Counted from the first letter of the stretch, positions 6,297 through 14,103 are shown. The stretch is DNA of 19,598 bases from Polaribacter sp. (GCA_030731695.1 JANQTK010000142.1:1-19598); one strand, 5' to 3'. A program made the numbers and translations. The notes: generated by a model not told the origin, from the sequence alone.

Positions 6297-8693
6297 TTAA
6301 ATCCTCTCTTTTTCGTCTTCGATACCGGTTTTTCTATTTCGCTCTTTTTTTACTTCATTGCTGCCAAAATTGTAGGTTAAATTGATTTTGAATTGTCTAC
6401 TATCTCCACCTCCAGAACCATCAATAAATAAATCTCCAAACTGCGTAGTTCCACTCCAAGGAGATGTAAAAAGAATATCATCTGCACCAATACTTACATT
6501 TAATTTATCATTTAAAAACTTTTTTTGTAAGGCTATATTTAAAGAACCCAAACTTTTGGTTCTGTAAGTTCCACTCCAAATTGAAGGAGAACTGTACCAA
6601 CCTGAAATTTCAAATCGGAAATCATTTGGGAGTTTGAAAGTATTCTGAGCGTAAAAGCTTAAAGAGTTTTGTGAAATACCTAAAAAATCATCATTTGTGG
6701 CTTCATAAATGCTTCTTGAAGTATTTATACTGATGTAATAACTCCACCAATTTGTAAATTTTGAAGGATAAGAAATGCCTAAATTCAGCACTTTTTGATT
6801 GGCAACATTTCTTTCGTTGATAAAATTTTGATTGTTACCACCATCTTCTGTAACCTGTGCAAAAAAATCACTCACAAAACTATAGCTAATTGAGGTTGTT
6901 AACTTGTTATTATACGTATGTGAAAGTTTTATATTACTAGTGTATTGAGGTTGTAAAAAAGGATTTCCTTTGCTAAACGAAAGCTCATCAATTCTGTATT
7001 CGAAAGGGTTTAAATTTTGATAATTAGGACGTTGAATTCTTTTGCTATAATTTAAAGCAAGTGAATTTTTACTATTTACTAGATAGGTAATTCCACCACT
7101 TGGAAAAAAATCGCTGTAATTTCTGCTAACAATATCATTATTGTTGTTTTGAGTGCTTGTTAATCTTCCTTCAGAAATGGTATTTTCTATTCTAAAACCC
7201 AATTGAAAATTTATTTTTTTAATGTTTTTATTAAAGTTGATATAAGCAGCATTGATGATTTCATCATACTCAAAATCATTAGATCTTGTGTTGTCTAAAA
7301 CATCATTTTGGTTTTCTCTGTTGTAAAACTCAAATTTGTTTTCAGTATTTATTTTTGATATTTTAGCCCCAAAACTTAATTTTCCTTTCAAGAAATTTTG
7401 CTCATAATCTACTTTTGTGGAAAATAAATCGATAGTAGTTGGAGACAAAATAAAGAATGTATTTTGTCTGATAACAGTAGTTTCATTACCATTAAAATAG
7501 AAGTTTGGTTGTAAATTTTCTCTATCGCTTTTGTATCTTCCAAAATCTACATCCACATTTAAAGTAGTTCCATTTTTATCATTATACACATAATTTATGT
7601 TGCTATATAAATTGTAAACGTTGCTATCTGAATCACTTCCTGCAACTAGAATGTTATTAGGATTTTGCTGATTTTGTGGAGTAATTGGCGTTCGAGAATT
7701 TGAATCTGAAAAAGAATCACTAAAATTTCCAGAAAGTATAATTCCGAAAGTCGATTTTTTATCAGCATAAAAATCAAAACCAAAACGTGTATTCGTATTA
7801 TTATAATCATAAACGGTTTCTGTTTTGGCATCAAAAATCGTGTTATTTTGAATTCTGTAGAGGTTTAAAAATCCAAAGCTAGTTCCAACTCCATTGCTTA
7901 TAGAGCCATACAAGCTTGTTTTTTTGTTTCTATTATTAAAGGAAACAGCATTGTTAAATCTAGCAAAATCTCCTTGAGTATAGCCACTTGTTACACTTCC
8001 ATTTATGCCTAAAGATTTGTCTCTTTTTAAAATAATATTTATAATACCGGCATTTCCTTCAGCATCATATTTAGATGAAGGTTGTGTTATAATTTCAATA
8101 GAATCTATATCAGCAGCTTGAAGCGTTTTTAAAAAGTTTGATAAATCTTCACCTCTTAAAACAGAAGGTTTTCCATCAATATAAAAAAGCACGCCATTTT
8201 TACCTTCAACAATAACATTGTCATTATTGTCAACTACAACACCAGGTGCTTTTCTTAACAAATCGAAACCAGAATCGCCAGCAGTGTTAATGGTATTTTG
8301 AATATTAAAAACAGTTTTATCTGCCAAAACTTGAATCATTGGTTTTTCGGTTTTTAAAACAACTTCATTCAATTCTTCAATTGCGATTTCTAGTTGAATT
8401 ACCTCAAAAATTTTATTAGCTGTAATTTCAAAAGGCGCTGAAATTGATTCTTTAAACCCCAAACTTGAAATTTTTAATTGATATTTTCCTTTGGCAATAT
8501 TTTGTAGCATAAATTCTCCTTTTATATCTGTAATAGCCGCTTTTATAAATTTTTTATCAGAATTTAGTAACGAAACTGCAACAGCATCTAAAGGTGTTTT
8601 GTCTGTATCTGTAATAGTGCCTGTTAAAGTATGTTGTGCAAAAGCGTAAAAATTAAAACTAAGTAAAAGGTAAAATAAAAATATTTTTTTCAT
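6297..8693 (-). CDS. Outer-membrane beta-barrel receptor with carboxypeptidase-like N-domain (TonB-receptor family)
   Basis: A 798-residue outer-membrane protein. Residues 1-20 (MKKIFLFYLLLSFNFYAFAQ) are a signal peptide. Residues 20 to about 105 form a carboxypeptidase-regulatory-like beta-sandwich (HTLTGTITDTDKTPLDAVAV). Next is a TonB-receptor plug-like domain (LRKAPGVVVDNNDNVIVEG, FYIDGKPSVL, YDAEGNAGIINIILKR), then the large outer membrane beta-barrel family region of repeated amphipathic strands. The C-terminus VKKERNRKTGIEDEKERI is a tail I associate with this family in Bacteroidota. Residue 18 of the longer open frame (8744) is chosen as start: the signal peptide begins there and a promoter-like sequence overlaps the extra codons. 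It is divergent from a LytS/LytTR pair, a recurring partner arrangement, so control by that system is likely. The ligand is unknown. Confidence 0.88.
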   Translation of the reverse strand: MKKIFLFYLLLSFNFYAFAQHTLTGTITDTDKTPLDAVAVSLLNSDKKFIKAAITDIKGEFMLQNIAKGKYQLKISSLGFKESISAPFEITANKIFEVIQLEIAIEELNEVVLKTEKPMIQVLADKTVFNIQNTINTAGDSGFDLLRKAPGVVVDNNDNVIVEGKNGVLFYIDGKPSVLRGEDLSNFLKTLQAADIDSIEIITQPSSKYDAEGNAGIINIILKRDKSLGINGSVTSGYTQGDFARFNNAVSFNNRNKKTSLYGSISNGVGTSFGFLNLYRIQNNTIFDAKTETVYDYNNTNTRFGFDFYADKKSTFGIILSGNFSDSFSDSNSRTPITPQNQQNPNNILVAGSDSDSNVYNLYSNINYVYNDKNGTTLNVDVDFGRYKSDRENLQPNFYFNGNETTVIRQNTFFILSPTTIDLFSTKVDYEQNFLKGKLSFGAKISKINTENKFEFYNRENQNDVLDNTRSNDFEYDEIINAAYINFNKNIKKINFQLGFRIENTISEGRLTSTQNNNNDIVSRNYSDFFPSGGITYLVNSKNSLALNYSKRIQRPNYQNLNPFEYRIDELSFSKGNPFLQPQYTSNIKLSHTYNNKLTTSISYSFVSDFFAQVTEDGGNNQNFINERNVANQKVLNLGISYPSKFTNWWSYYISINTSRSIYEATNDDFLGISQNSLSFYAQNTFKLPNDFRFEISGWYSSPSIWSGTYRTKSLGSLNIALQKKFLNDKLNVSIGADDILFTSPWSGTTQFGDLFIDGSGGGDSRQFKINLTYNFGSNEVKKERNRKTGIEDEKERI

Positions 8694-8713
8694 GATATTG
8701 TTTTTTGATGCTG

Positions 8714-8744
8714 CAAAGATGAAAACCAAACAAGTTTTACACAA
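8714..8744 (-). promoter_or_regulatory. Candidate promoter of the receptor gene
   Basis: On the minus strand a TTG (-33 like, 8744-8742) is followed after 20 bases by CATCTTTG (8721-8714), one mismatch from the Bacteroidota -7 consensus TAnnTTTG. The expected transcription start is a few bases downstream and about 15 bases before the ATG at 8693. This placement argues against translation starting at the upstream ATG at 8744. Confidence 0.5.
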
Positions 8745-8787
8745 TTGATAAACGATAAGTGGTACTATAAACTGCTGAATTGACCAA

Positions 8788-8818
8788 GGACATTTTAACG
8801 GATTATACGCCCATTCAT
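8788..8818. promoter_or_regulatory. Candidate LytTR operator: 21-bp-phased direct repeat
   Basis: GGACATTTTA (8788-8797) and GCCCATTCAT (8809-8818) are related 10-mers sharing the CATT core at exactly 21-bp spacing. LytTR regulators of the YpdB/AgrA type bind two direct repeats on one DNA face at about this spacing. The pair lies in the intergenic region between the receptor gene and the LytS/LytTR operon, upstream of both candidate promoters. Similarity between the half-sites is modest, so this is inference from spacing and context. Confidence 0.4.
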
Positions 8819-8851
8819 CGATTGAACTATTATTTTATAAGATGTAAATGA

Positions 8852-8859
8852 TACATTTG
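8852..8859 (+). promoter_or_regulatory. -7 promoter element of the histidine kinase operon
   Basis: TACATTTG is a perfect match to TAnnTTTG, 16 bases before the kinase ATG. There is no TTG at the usual distance upstream (the nearest, 8822-8824, is 27 bases away). That would suit a promoter needing an activator such as the LytTR protein itself. Confidence 0.5.
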
Positions 8860-8875
8860 TTAAAATTATTCACTC

Positions 8876-9922
8876 ATGAAAAACATCAAAAAAATCGAAA
8901 TTCTTATCATTTTTTTATTCTATTTATTTTTCTCTTTTTTATATAGAATTGTGCTCTGGTATAATGGAGGGAACTATGAAAAAGAAGGATTTTGGGGTTG
9001 GTTAAATTTTAGAGATTATTGGTTTATGGCTGGGATGCAATATCTATTTTATTTTTTTACTTCTATTATTATTTGGTTTTTTGGTATAAAGTTATTAGCT
9101 AGTAAAAAAACGATAGTTCAAATTATAGTTGTGATTTTATTAATACCAATAATTGTATATTTTGTAAGAGAATGGCGATATGAATTTTTAGATTCTATAG
9201 GTATTTTTCATTTAACAGGCACAGGAAGTGTTTGGGATTGGTATATTCCTCTATTATTTCTAATGTTTCAATTTGGCTGTTTTTTTGCGTATCGATATTT
9301 TATCGACAATCAAAAAAAATTGAAATTAGAAGGAGAGCTGAGAACAAGTGCTTTAAAGAGCGAACTTTCTGCTTTAAAAGCACAATTAAATCCGCATTTT
9401 TTATACAATGTTTTTAACACCATAAGTGCTTCTGTACCTGCAGAAAATGAAAAAACTAGAAATATGATTGCGGAATTATCAGATTTATTTCGTTATCAAT
9501 TAAAAGCATCTCAAGTAGAAAAAGTAACTATTAGAGAAGAATTAGATTTTGTTCACAAATATTTACAGTTAGAAAAAGAACGTTTTGAAGATAGACTGCA
9601 AATTAAAATAAATGTTGATGAGGATATTTTAGAGGAACAAATTCCGCCAATGTTGTTACAACCTTTAGTAGAAAACTCCATTAAACATGGTTTAGCAAGT
9701 TTAATTGAAGGAGGAGAAATTACCATAACCATTAAAAGAAAAGACGAAAAGTTATATTTTGAAATTGCAGATACTGGAGTTGGAATTGATAATAAAAATA
9801 CAGTTTTTAATAAAGGTATTGGATTAACAAACACAAAATTACGTCTTGAAAAAATGTATAATAGTTCTTTAAATTTAGATGATAATTTACCTAAAGGATT
9901 AAAAATTAGTTTCGAATTGTAA
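8876..9922 (+). CDS. LytS/YpdA-type membrane sensor histidine kinase
   Basis: A 348-residue inner-membrane sensor kinase expected to autophosphorylate and pass phosphate to the LytTR regulator encoded 11 bases downstream. Four hydrophobic segments (about residues 7-28, 50-72, 79-97, 121-143) form the sensor part, and a coiled-coil-like linker follows (145-170). The phospho-acceptor box is LKAQLNPHFLYNVFNT with H174, typical of the His_kinase (PF06580) family rather than classical HisKA. The N box IPPMLLQPLVENSIKHG has N267. The ATP-lid motifs are IADTGVGID and GIGLTNTKLRLEKMY, so all catalytic elements are present. There is no periplasmic sensing domain of note, so the signal may be sensed in the membrane or through a partner such as the adjacent outer-membrane receptor (inference). 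Length is usual for the family. Confidence 0.92.
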   Translation: MKNIKKIEILIIFLFYLFFSFLYRIVLWYNGGNYEKEGFWGWLNFRDYWFMAGMQYLFYFFTSIIIWFFGIKLLASKKTIVQIIVVILLIPIIVYFVREWRYEFLDSIGIFHLTGTGSVWDWYIPLLFLMFQFGCFFAYRYFIDNQKKLKLEGELRTSALKSELSALKAQLNPHFLYNVFNTISASVPAENEKTRNMIAELSDLFRYQLKASQVEKVTIREELDFVHKYLQLEKERFEDRLQIKINVDEDILEEQIPPMLLQPLVENSIKHGLASLIEGGEITITIKRKDEKLYFEIADTGVGIDNKNTVFNKGIGLTNTKLRLEKMYNSSLNLDDNLPKGLKISFEL

Positions 9923-9933
9923 ATTGTAGCAAA

Positions 9934-10662
9934 ATGAAAAAGGTAATTATTGTTGATGATGAAAATGCTGGCAGAAAATTAATTAAAGAATATTTGGAAG
10001 ATTTTCCTGAATTAATTTTATTAGGTGAAGCTAATAATGGCGTAGATGCTGTAAAAATAATTAATGAATTTAAACCAGATTTAGTTTTTTTAGACATCCA
10101 AATGCCAGGTTTAACTGGTTTTAATGTGTTAACGCATTTAGATGAATTACCACAAATTATTTTTTCTACAGCTTACGATCAGTTTGCTTTAAAAGCTTTT
10201 GAAGTGCATGCTGTAGATTATTTACTAAAACCATACACCAAAGAACGCTTTAAAAAAGCAGTAGAGAAATTAGCAACAAATAATCAGAAAAATAAAGCAC
10301 AAGATTTAACTAGTAGTTTGTTAATGGATGCTGCAACTTATCCTGAAAAAATATTGGTCCAGTTTCAAAATAAATTGGTAACCATTGCTGTGAGTGAAAT
10401 TATTAGAATTGAGGCTTTTGGTGATTATTCTAAAATTATTACCAGTGATAAAACGTTTTTGAGTAATTATGGCATTTCGCATTTGGAAGAAAAATTAAAT
10501 GAAACTATTTTTTTAAGAGTGCATCGTTCTTCAATTATCAATATTAATAAAATTCAAGAATTGAATAAATACGCCAAAAGTTATGATGTAACTATGATTA
10601 ATAATGATGTTGTAAGAGTTAGTAGAGGTTATATGGAAACTATAAAAAAGTTGATGTACTAA
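9934..10662 (+). CDS. LytTR family response regulator
   Basis: A 242-residue cytoplasmic transcription regulator, partner of the LytS-type kinase 11 bases upstream. Residues 1-120 are a receiver domain: acidic pocket D8/D9, phospho-acceptor D54 (LVFLDIQMPG), switch residues S78/T79, and K99-P100. Residues about 135-242 are a LytTR DNA-binding domain (VSEIIRIEAFGDYSKI, FLRVHRSSIININKI, VVRVSRGY), which contacts DNA through a beta-rich fold on paired direct repeats. The receptor gene on the other side of the operon promoter is the obvious candidate target, with the repeat at 8788-8818 as candidate site. No plus-strand T-tailed terminator follows the gene. Confidence 0.93.
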   Translation: MKKVIIVDDENAGRKLIKEYLEDFPELILLGEANNGVDAVKIINEFKPDLVFLDIQMPGLTGFNVLTHLDELPQIIFSTAYDQFALKAFEVHAVDYLLKPYTKERFKKAVEKLATNNQKNKAQDLTSSLLMDAATYPEKILVQFQNKLVTIAVSEIIRIEAFGDYSKIITSDKTFLSNYGISHLEEKLNETIFLRVHRSSIININKIQELNKYAKSYDVTMINNDVVRVSRGYMETIKKLMY

Positions 10663-10701
10663 AGCTCATAAATGATTTAGAATAAATTTAATTAAAAAAA
10701 A

Positions 10702-10724
10702 GCATCTAATCAAAGATTAGATGC
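10702..10724 (-). terminator. Terminator of the leftward gene at 10775-11377
   Basis: A perfect 10-bp stem, GCATCTAATC (10702-10711) with GATTAGATGC (10715-10724), closes an AAA loop. On the minus strand it is followed by eight T (complement of 10694-10701), so it works leftward. On the plus strand no T-run follows, so it is at best a weak end for the response regulator transcript. Confidence 0.75.
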
Positions 10725-10774
10725 CACATTAATCAACCAAAAATAACAATTCACTTAAATGAAAAAGTTAAGAG

Positions 10775-11377
10775 TTAAAAATTTACTGCTAGTAAATTTA
10801 AGCTTGTATTCAATGTTTTTTCAACATCGGTTTTTAATAATTTATTTAAATACGGAATAATACTATTTCCGATTTGTATACTATTGGATTTGTCCAATTT
10901 ATATGTGATTAAAAGTTTATCTTCTAAATCTGAAAGATTTTTATAAACTTCAATATTTCTGTCACCATAGTTTTTTGCATCATTTAAAACTATTTCTTGA
11001 ATTTTATCTTCTTCAATAAATAATTTTACAATTACATTTTCTATAAATTCTTCATTCATTTCAATAAAAAAACTTTCTTTTGAAGAGTTGCTTTTTTCTT
11101 CTATTAAGTTTTTTTGAATTGTTTCACTAAAGATTGTATTTGTCTTTTCTTTAAATAAAAACTTTTTCTCAGCAATCGGATATTTTTTTAAATCATCAGA
11201 AATTTTTATTTCTTCAAATAACTGAAGATTTAATTTCTGAAGAATGTCTTGAACAAAAAAATGATTTTCTTCCACTTTTACAGTTTGAAAAACATCATCA
11301 AATCCTTTTTTCAATTCATTTTGTGAGAACGTATGAATTGATATTATAATAATCATGGATGTTAATATATTTTTCAT
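10775..11377 (-). CDS. Secreted protein of unknown function
   Basis: I do not recognise this 200-residue protein. Residues 1-19 (MKNILTSMIIIISIHTFSQ) are a signal peptide without a lipobox, so a periplasmic or secreted product is expected. The mature protein is rich in Lys, Glu, Asn and Ile, contains no cysteine, and has long charged stretches that look helical (EEKSNSSKESFFIEMNEEFIENVIVKLF) mixed with strand-like segments. The C-terminal 40 residues repeat Leu/Asn/Thr-rich helical turns. It has its own promoter-like element at 11396-11403 and its own terminator at 10702-10724, so it seems to be monocistronic. Convergent orientation to the LytTR regulator gives no direct functional clue. Confidence 0.7.
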   Translation of the reverse strand: MKNILTSMIIIISIHTFSQNELKKGFDDVFQTVKVEENHFFVQDILQKLNLQLFEEIKISDDLKKYPIAEKKFLFKEKTNTIFSETIQKNLIEEKSNSSKESFFIEMNEEFIENVIVKLFIEEDKIQEIVLNDAKNYGDRNIEVYKNLSDLEDKLLITYKLDKSNSIQIGNSIIPYLNKLLKTDVEKTLNTSLNLLAVNF

Positions 11378-11395
11378 AGTTAAAAGTTTACATTA

Positions 11396-11403
11396 CAAAT
11401 ATA
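11396..11403 (-). promoter_or_regulatory. -7 promoter element of the gene at 10775-11377
   Basis: On the minus strand TATATTTG is a perfect TAnnTTTG match, 18 bases before the ATG at 11377. A TTG (complement of 11429-11431) lies 25 bases upstream, a little farther than usual for a -33 element. Confidence 0.5.
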
Positions 11404-11471
11404 ATAGTAATACTTTTGATAATGAAATCAAAAAACGTATTTTAACAACTATTTAACTATATCAGATTTTT

Positions 11472-11502
11472 ATCAATAATATCACTGTAAAATCAATAAT
11501 AT
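11472..11502. repeat. Exact 11-bp direct repeat at 20-bp period
   Basis: ATCAATAATAT occurs at 11472-11482 and again at 11492-11502, a start-to-start distance of 20 bases (about two helical turns). It is in the 168-base gap between the M23 peptidase stop and the start of the secreted orphan, about 70-100 bases upstream of that gene's -7 element. It fits a tandem binding site for a regulator. AT-rich composition raises the chance of coincidence. Confidence 0.45.
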
Positions 11503-11545
11503 TTTAAATAAAAAACAATAAATAAACAGAAAAATAAAAGTTATT

Positions 11546-12340
11546 TTAATTATTAGCGGCGTATTTACCTTTTTTGTATCTATTTGTGGGAATAGAATTT
11601 AAGATAAATGGAATTGAGAAAAAACCTGTTTTTGTGGGTTTGTAAACCCCAAAATGTAGGTGAGGTTCTGTACTCATTCCAGTATTACCAGAGTAACCAA
11701 TAGGTTGTCCTTTTTTTACAAAATCACCTTCAGAAACGATGACTCCGTCTTTTTTTAAATGGACATATTGAGAATAGGTGCCATCAGCATGTGAAATTAA
11801 AATAAAGTTCGCATCATCTAGGTATTTTTCACTTTTGCCACCTTTATTAGAATTTTCTTTTACACGAATCACTAAACCATCTCTTATTGCACAGACAGTT
11901 TGTCCAATATCCATTTTAAAATCAATAGCATATTTTGAAAAGTTTCCTTTATGCGTAAAATTGGTATTTTGTCCTTGTAATACTTTGTAACGCTTTCCTT
12001 TTAAAAATGGCAATCCATAATCGTATAAAGTATCATATTTTTTTAAATACGAAACACCGTAAAAAAGTTTAAAATCGTAATTGTTTTCAATTGCAATTGT
12101 ATCAATTTCTGAAGTATGAAATTGTAAAACAGTTAAGGTGTCTGGTTTTTGAAAATCTATGAAACTTTCTTTTTTGGTAACTTTATCTGTAATTTTCAAA
12201 AAAGTATTTCCTAAAATCGGATTTTTTAAAATTACTTTGATAGAATCATTTTTTATATCAAAAGAAATATAACTCGGTTTTTTCGGTTTTTCCTGACAAG
12301 AATGAAACAAAACAAAAAAAAGAAAAAACCGAACTAACAT
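11546..12340 (-). CDS. M23 family metallopeptidase (LytM/peptidoglycan endopeptidase fold), probable lipoprotein
   Basis: A 264-residue envelope protein, probably a zinc peptidase acting on peptidoglycan cross-links or other peptides. The N-terminus (MLVRFFLFFVLFHSC) is a short export signal ending at C15; FHSC is only a fair lipobox. Residues 20-115 are a strand-rich N-terminal domain. The M23 core is residues 120-245: FTHKGNFSKYAIDF supplies H130 and D140, YSQYVHL supplies H194, and EPHLHFGVY supplies H227 and H229. The usual HxxxD is KYAID here, so the first zinc ligand is probably H130, set further upstream as in other M23 proteins with a yAiDF motif (from memory). The gene starts 3 bases after the M28 peptidase stop, so the two are tightly coupled in one operon. 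Confidence 0.85.
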   Translation of the reverse strand: MLVRFFLFFVLFHSCQEKPKKPSYISFDIKNDSIKVILKNPILGNTFLKITDKVTKKESFIDFQKPDTLTVLQFHTSEIDTIAIENNYDFKLFYGVSYLKKYDTLYDYGLPFLKGKRYKVLQGQNTNFTHKGNFSKYAIDFKMDIGQTVCAIRDGLVIRVKENSNKGGKSEKYLDDANFILISHADGTYSQYVHLKKDGVIVSEGDFVKKGQPIGYSGNTGMSTEPHLHFGVYKPTKTGFFSIPFILNSIPTNRYKKGKYAANN

Positions 12341-12343
12341 TTT

Positions 12344-13669
12344 TTATCTCATTATTTTATTTGGAAAAACCACCACACTTTCATGACCATTTGCACCAAC
12401 AGCAGCCACTCCAAAAAAGAAATTATCAATGACAATTCCTTCTAAAGTAATTTCTGTTGTTTCAACATATCTCGAGTGATCCCAGGTTGGTGAAGTAGTG
12501 TCTCTCCAATATATTTTATAGCCTTTTGCACCATCCACTTTGTTCCATTTTAATTTTGCTGAGGCTTCTACAATTCCGCCAATGGCAACTTCTGATGGTG
12601 AAGCAGGTGCCCAAGCCAAACTTGCTAAGTTAATGGCATTTACTGCAGTTAATTTTTTTACATATCCAAAGTTTACATGCTCAAAAGTATCTCCGTAATT
12701 GATACTATTTTCTGTTCTAATATCTTGGTGTTGTTGTGTGTAGTTTTCATGAGCTTCCATTATTCTTATTCCTGCAAATCCCAAATCATTAAAAGGTCTG
12801 TGATGTCCTCCACGTCCAAATCTATCCAATCTATACACCATCATTGGATTCATTTCTGGCATATAAGTTTTGGTAGTTTTATGTATGTATCTCGCTAGTT
12901 GTCTAGAAATTCCATCTACTTCACCACCATAAAAACGACGTGCATTTCGTTCTCTTTCTGTTTCAGTTGGTGGTACAGGTTCTGAGAAAATTCGGAAAGC
13001 TCTATTGTCAATTACGCCATCAACTCCTGTAATATTTCCAATCATATCATTATTAAAAACACCAATAATTTCCCAACCTTTATCTTTCGCATATTTTGCA
13101 AATCCAGCACCACCAAAAAGACCTTGCTCTTCACCTGATAAACCTAAATAAATAATGCTGTTTTCGAATTTATATTTACTCAAAACTCTTGCAGCTTCAA
13201 TGGCTCCTGCCATTCCAGAAGCGTTGTCATTAGCACCTGGCGCATCTTTTGTGAAATCAGATCCATCACTATTTCTTGAATCAATATCACCTGTCATGAT
13301 GATGAATCTGTTTGGATATTTTGTTCCTTTTTGGATGGCAGCAACGTTTACAATCCAAGTATCTTTAGGAACTCGATTGCTCATTTTTGTGGTTACAAAA
13401 TCTTTCTGATAAAAAACATTCAAACAATTTTTACATTCTTTGGAGATGTTATCGAACTCTTTTTTAATCCAACGTCTTGCAGCACCAATTCCACGAGTAT
13501 TAGAAATGGTATCTGAAAAAGTGTTTCTTGTGCCAAAATCTGCCAATGTTTTTACATCTTTTTTCAATCTTTCTTCAGAAACATTTTCAATAATGTCATA
13601 AATTTTTTGGTCTGTTTGTGCAGTAATTGAAATTGTAATTATCAGAAATAAAAAGGCTAGTTTTTTCAT
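12344..13669 (-). CDS. Secreted M28 family peptidase with C-terminal fibronectin-like domain
   Basis: A 441-residue exported zinc aminopeptidase-like protein. Residues 1-18 (MKKLAFLFLIITISITAQ) are a signal peptide. The M28 domain spans about residues 25-350, with ligand-type motifs TGDIDSRN (126-133), ANDNASG (D148), SGEEQG (E180/E181), NNDMIGN (D208) and EAHENY (H307). In most M28 enzymes the first motif is HxD; here the position is D128, so the first ligand is Asp instead of His. I think related Bacteroidota proteins share this, but cannot confirm it. From about residue 355 a fibronectin type III-like domain follows (AKLKWNKVDGAKGYKIYWRD). The gene leads a two-gene operon with the M23 peptidase, pointing to peptide scavenging or envelope turnover. 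No T9SS C-terminal sorting domain is visible. Confidence 0.88.
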   Translation of the reverse strand: MKKLAFLFLIITISITAQTDQKIYDIIENVSEERLKKDVKTLADFGTRNTFSDTISNTRGIGAARRWIKKEFDNISKECKNCLNVFYQKDFVTTKMSNRVPKDTWIVNVAAIQKGTKYPNRFIIMTGDIDSRNSDGSDFTKDAPGANDNASGMAGAIEAARVLSKYKFENSIIYLGLSGEEQGLFGGAGFAKYAKDKGWEIIGVFNNDMIGNITGVDGVIDNRAFRIFSEPVPPTETERERNARRFYGGEVDGISRQLARYIHKTTKTYMPEMNPMMVYRLDRFGRGGHHRPFNDLGFAGIRIMEAHENYTQQHQDIRTENSINYGDTFEHVNFGYVKKLTAVNAINLASLAWAPASPSEVAIGGIVEASAKLKWNKVDGAKGYKIYWRDTTSPTWDHSRYVETTEITLEGIVIDNFFFGVAAVGANGHESVVVFPNKIMR

Positions 13670-13700
13670 GTTTAAAATTTAAGCCACTAAAATAAAAAGA

Positions 13701-13737
13701 AAAAAGAGAACAACTCCTATTGAATTGTTCTCTTTTT
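13701..13737 (-). terminator. Terminator after the DUF6249 gene
   Basis: A perfect 13-bp stem, AAAAAGAGAACAA (13701-13713) with TTGTTCTCTTTTT (13725-13737), has an 11-base loop. On the minus strand the stem ends in a long T-rich tract. It lies 21 bases past the DUF6249 stop and 31 bases before the M28 peptidase start, separating the two leftward units. Confidence 0.85.
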
Positions 13738-13758
13738 ATTTTTGAATTGATTTTATGA

Positions 13759-14103
13759 TTATTCTTTGTCTAATTTTTTAGTAAGTGTAAAGCCAACAAA
13801 TAATCCAATACCTGCCATTAGGAATATAGATGCTGGGTAAATTGCATCACTAAAGGTTGTATATGCTTCTAAAGTCAGGGCTAAAAAAACTCCCAAACCA
13901 ATACCTATTAAAAGCAATGAAAGGTTTAAGATGAAAACTTTCCAGAAAGGAGCCGCATTTTTTGTGTGTCCTTTCATAAAAATACTTGCGTCTGCACCTT
14001 TTTCTATCAATGCCAAACGTTCTTTGTTTCTGGTTGAAAAGAATAAATAAAATACTCCAAAAATGCTTCCAAAAATTACGATTAAAATACCTGCTGCTTC
14101 CAT
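13759..14103 (-). CDS. DUF6249-type small inner-membrane protein
   Basis: A 114-residue membrane protein with three hydrophobic segments (about residues 4-22, 53-78 and 86-106). After the first helix is a basic cytoplasmic-looking loop with NKERLALIEKGAD, the hallmark I associate with DUF6249 proteins of Bacteroidota; their function is not known to me. It is divergent from an ECF sigma factor operon, and its upstream DNA carries the same ECF-type promoter (TGTAACC, 16 bases, CGTCA) as that operon. It is therefore likely to be expressed by the sigma factor and to act in the same envelope or stress response (inference). It ends at the terminator 13701-13737. Confidence 0.85.
   Translation of the reverse strand: MEAAGILIVIFGSIFGVFYLFFSTRNKERLALIEKGADASIFMKGHTKNAAPFWKVFILNLSLLLIGIGLGVFLALTLEAYTTFSDAIYPASIFLMAGIGLFVGFTLTKKLDKE

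Noticed and set aside
8694..8744. N-terminal extension of the receptor (17 extra codons from ATG 8744)
   Set aside because: A clean signal peptide starts at 8693 and a promoter-like element overlaps the extension, so the longer form is unlikely to be translated.
9553..9834. 93-codon minus-strand frame inside the histidine kinase gene
   Set aside because: It is a shadow of strongly conserved kinase codons on the other strand, with no start context of its own.
12344..13669. T9SS sorting domain on the M28 peptidase
   Set aside because: The C-terminus is a fibronectin-like domain ending in VVVFPNKIMR, without the conserved type A or B sorting motifs.
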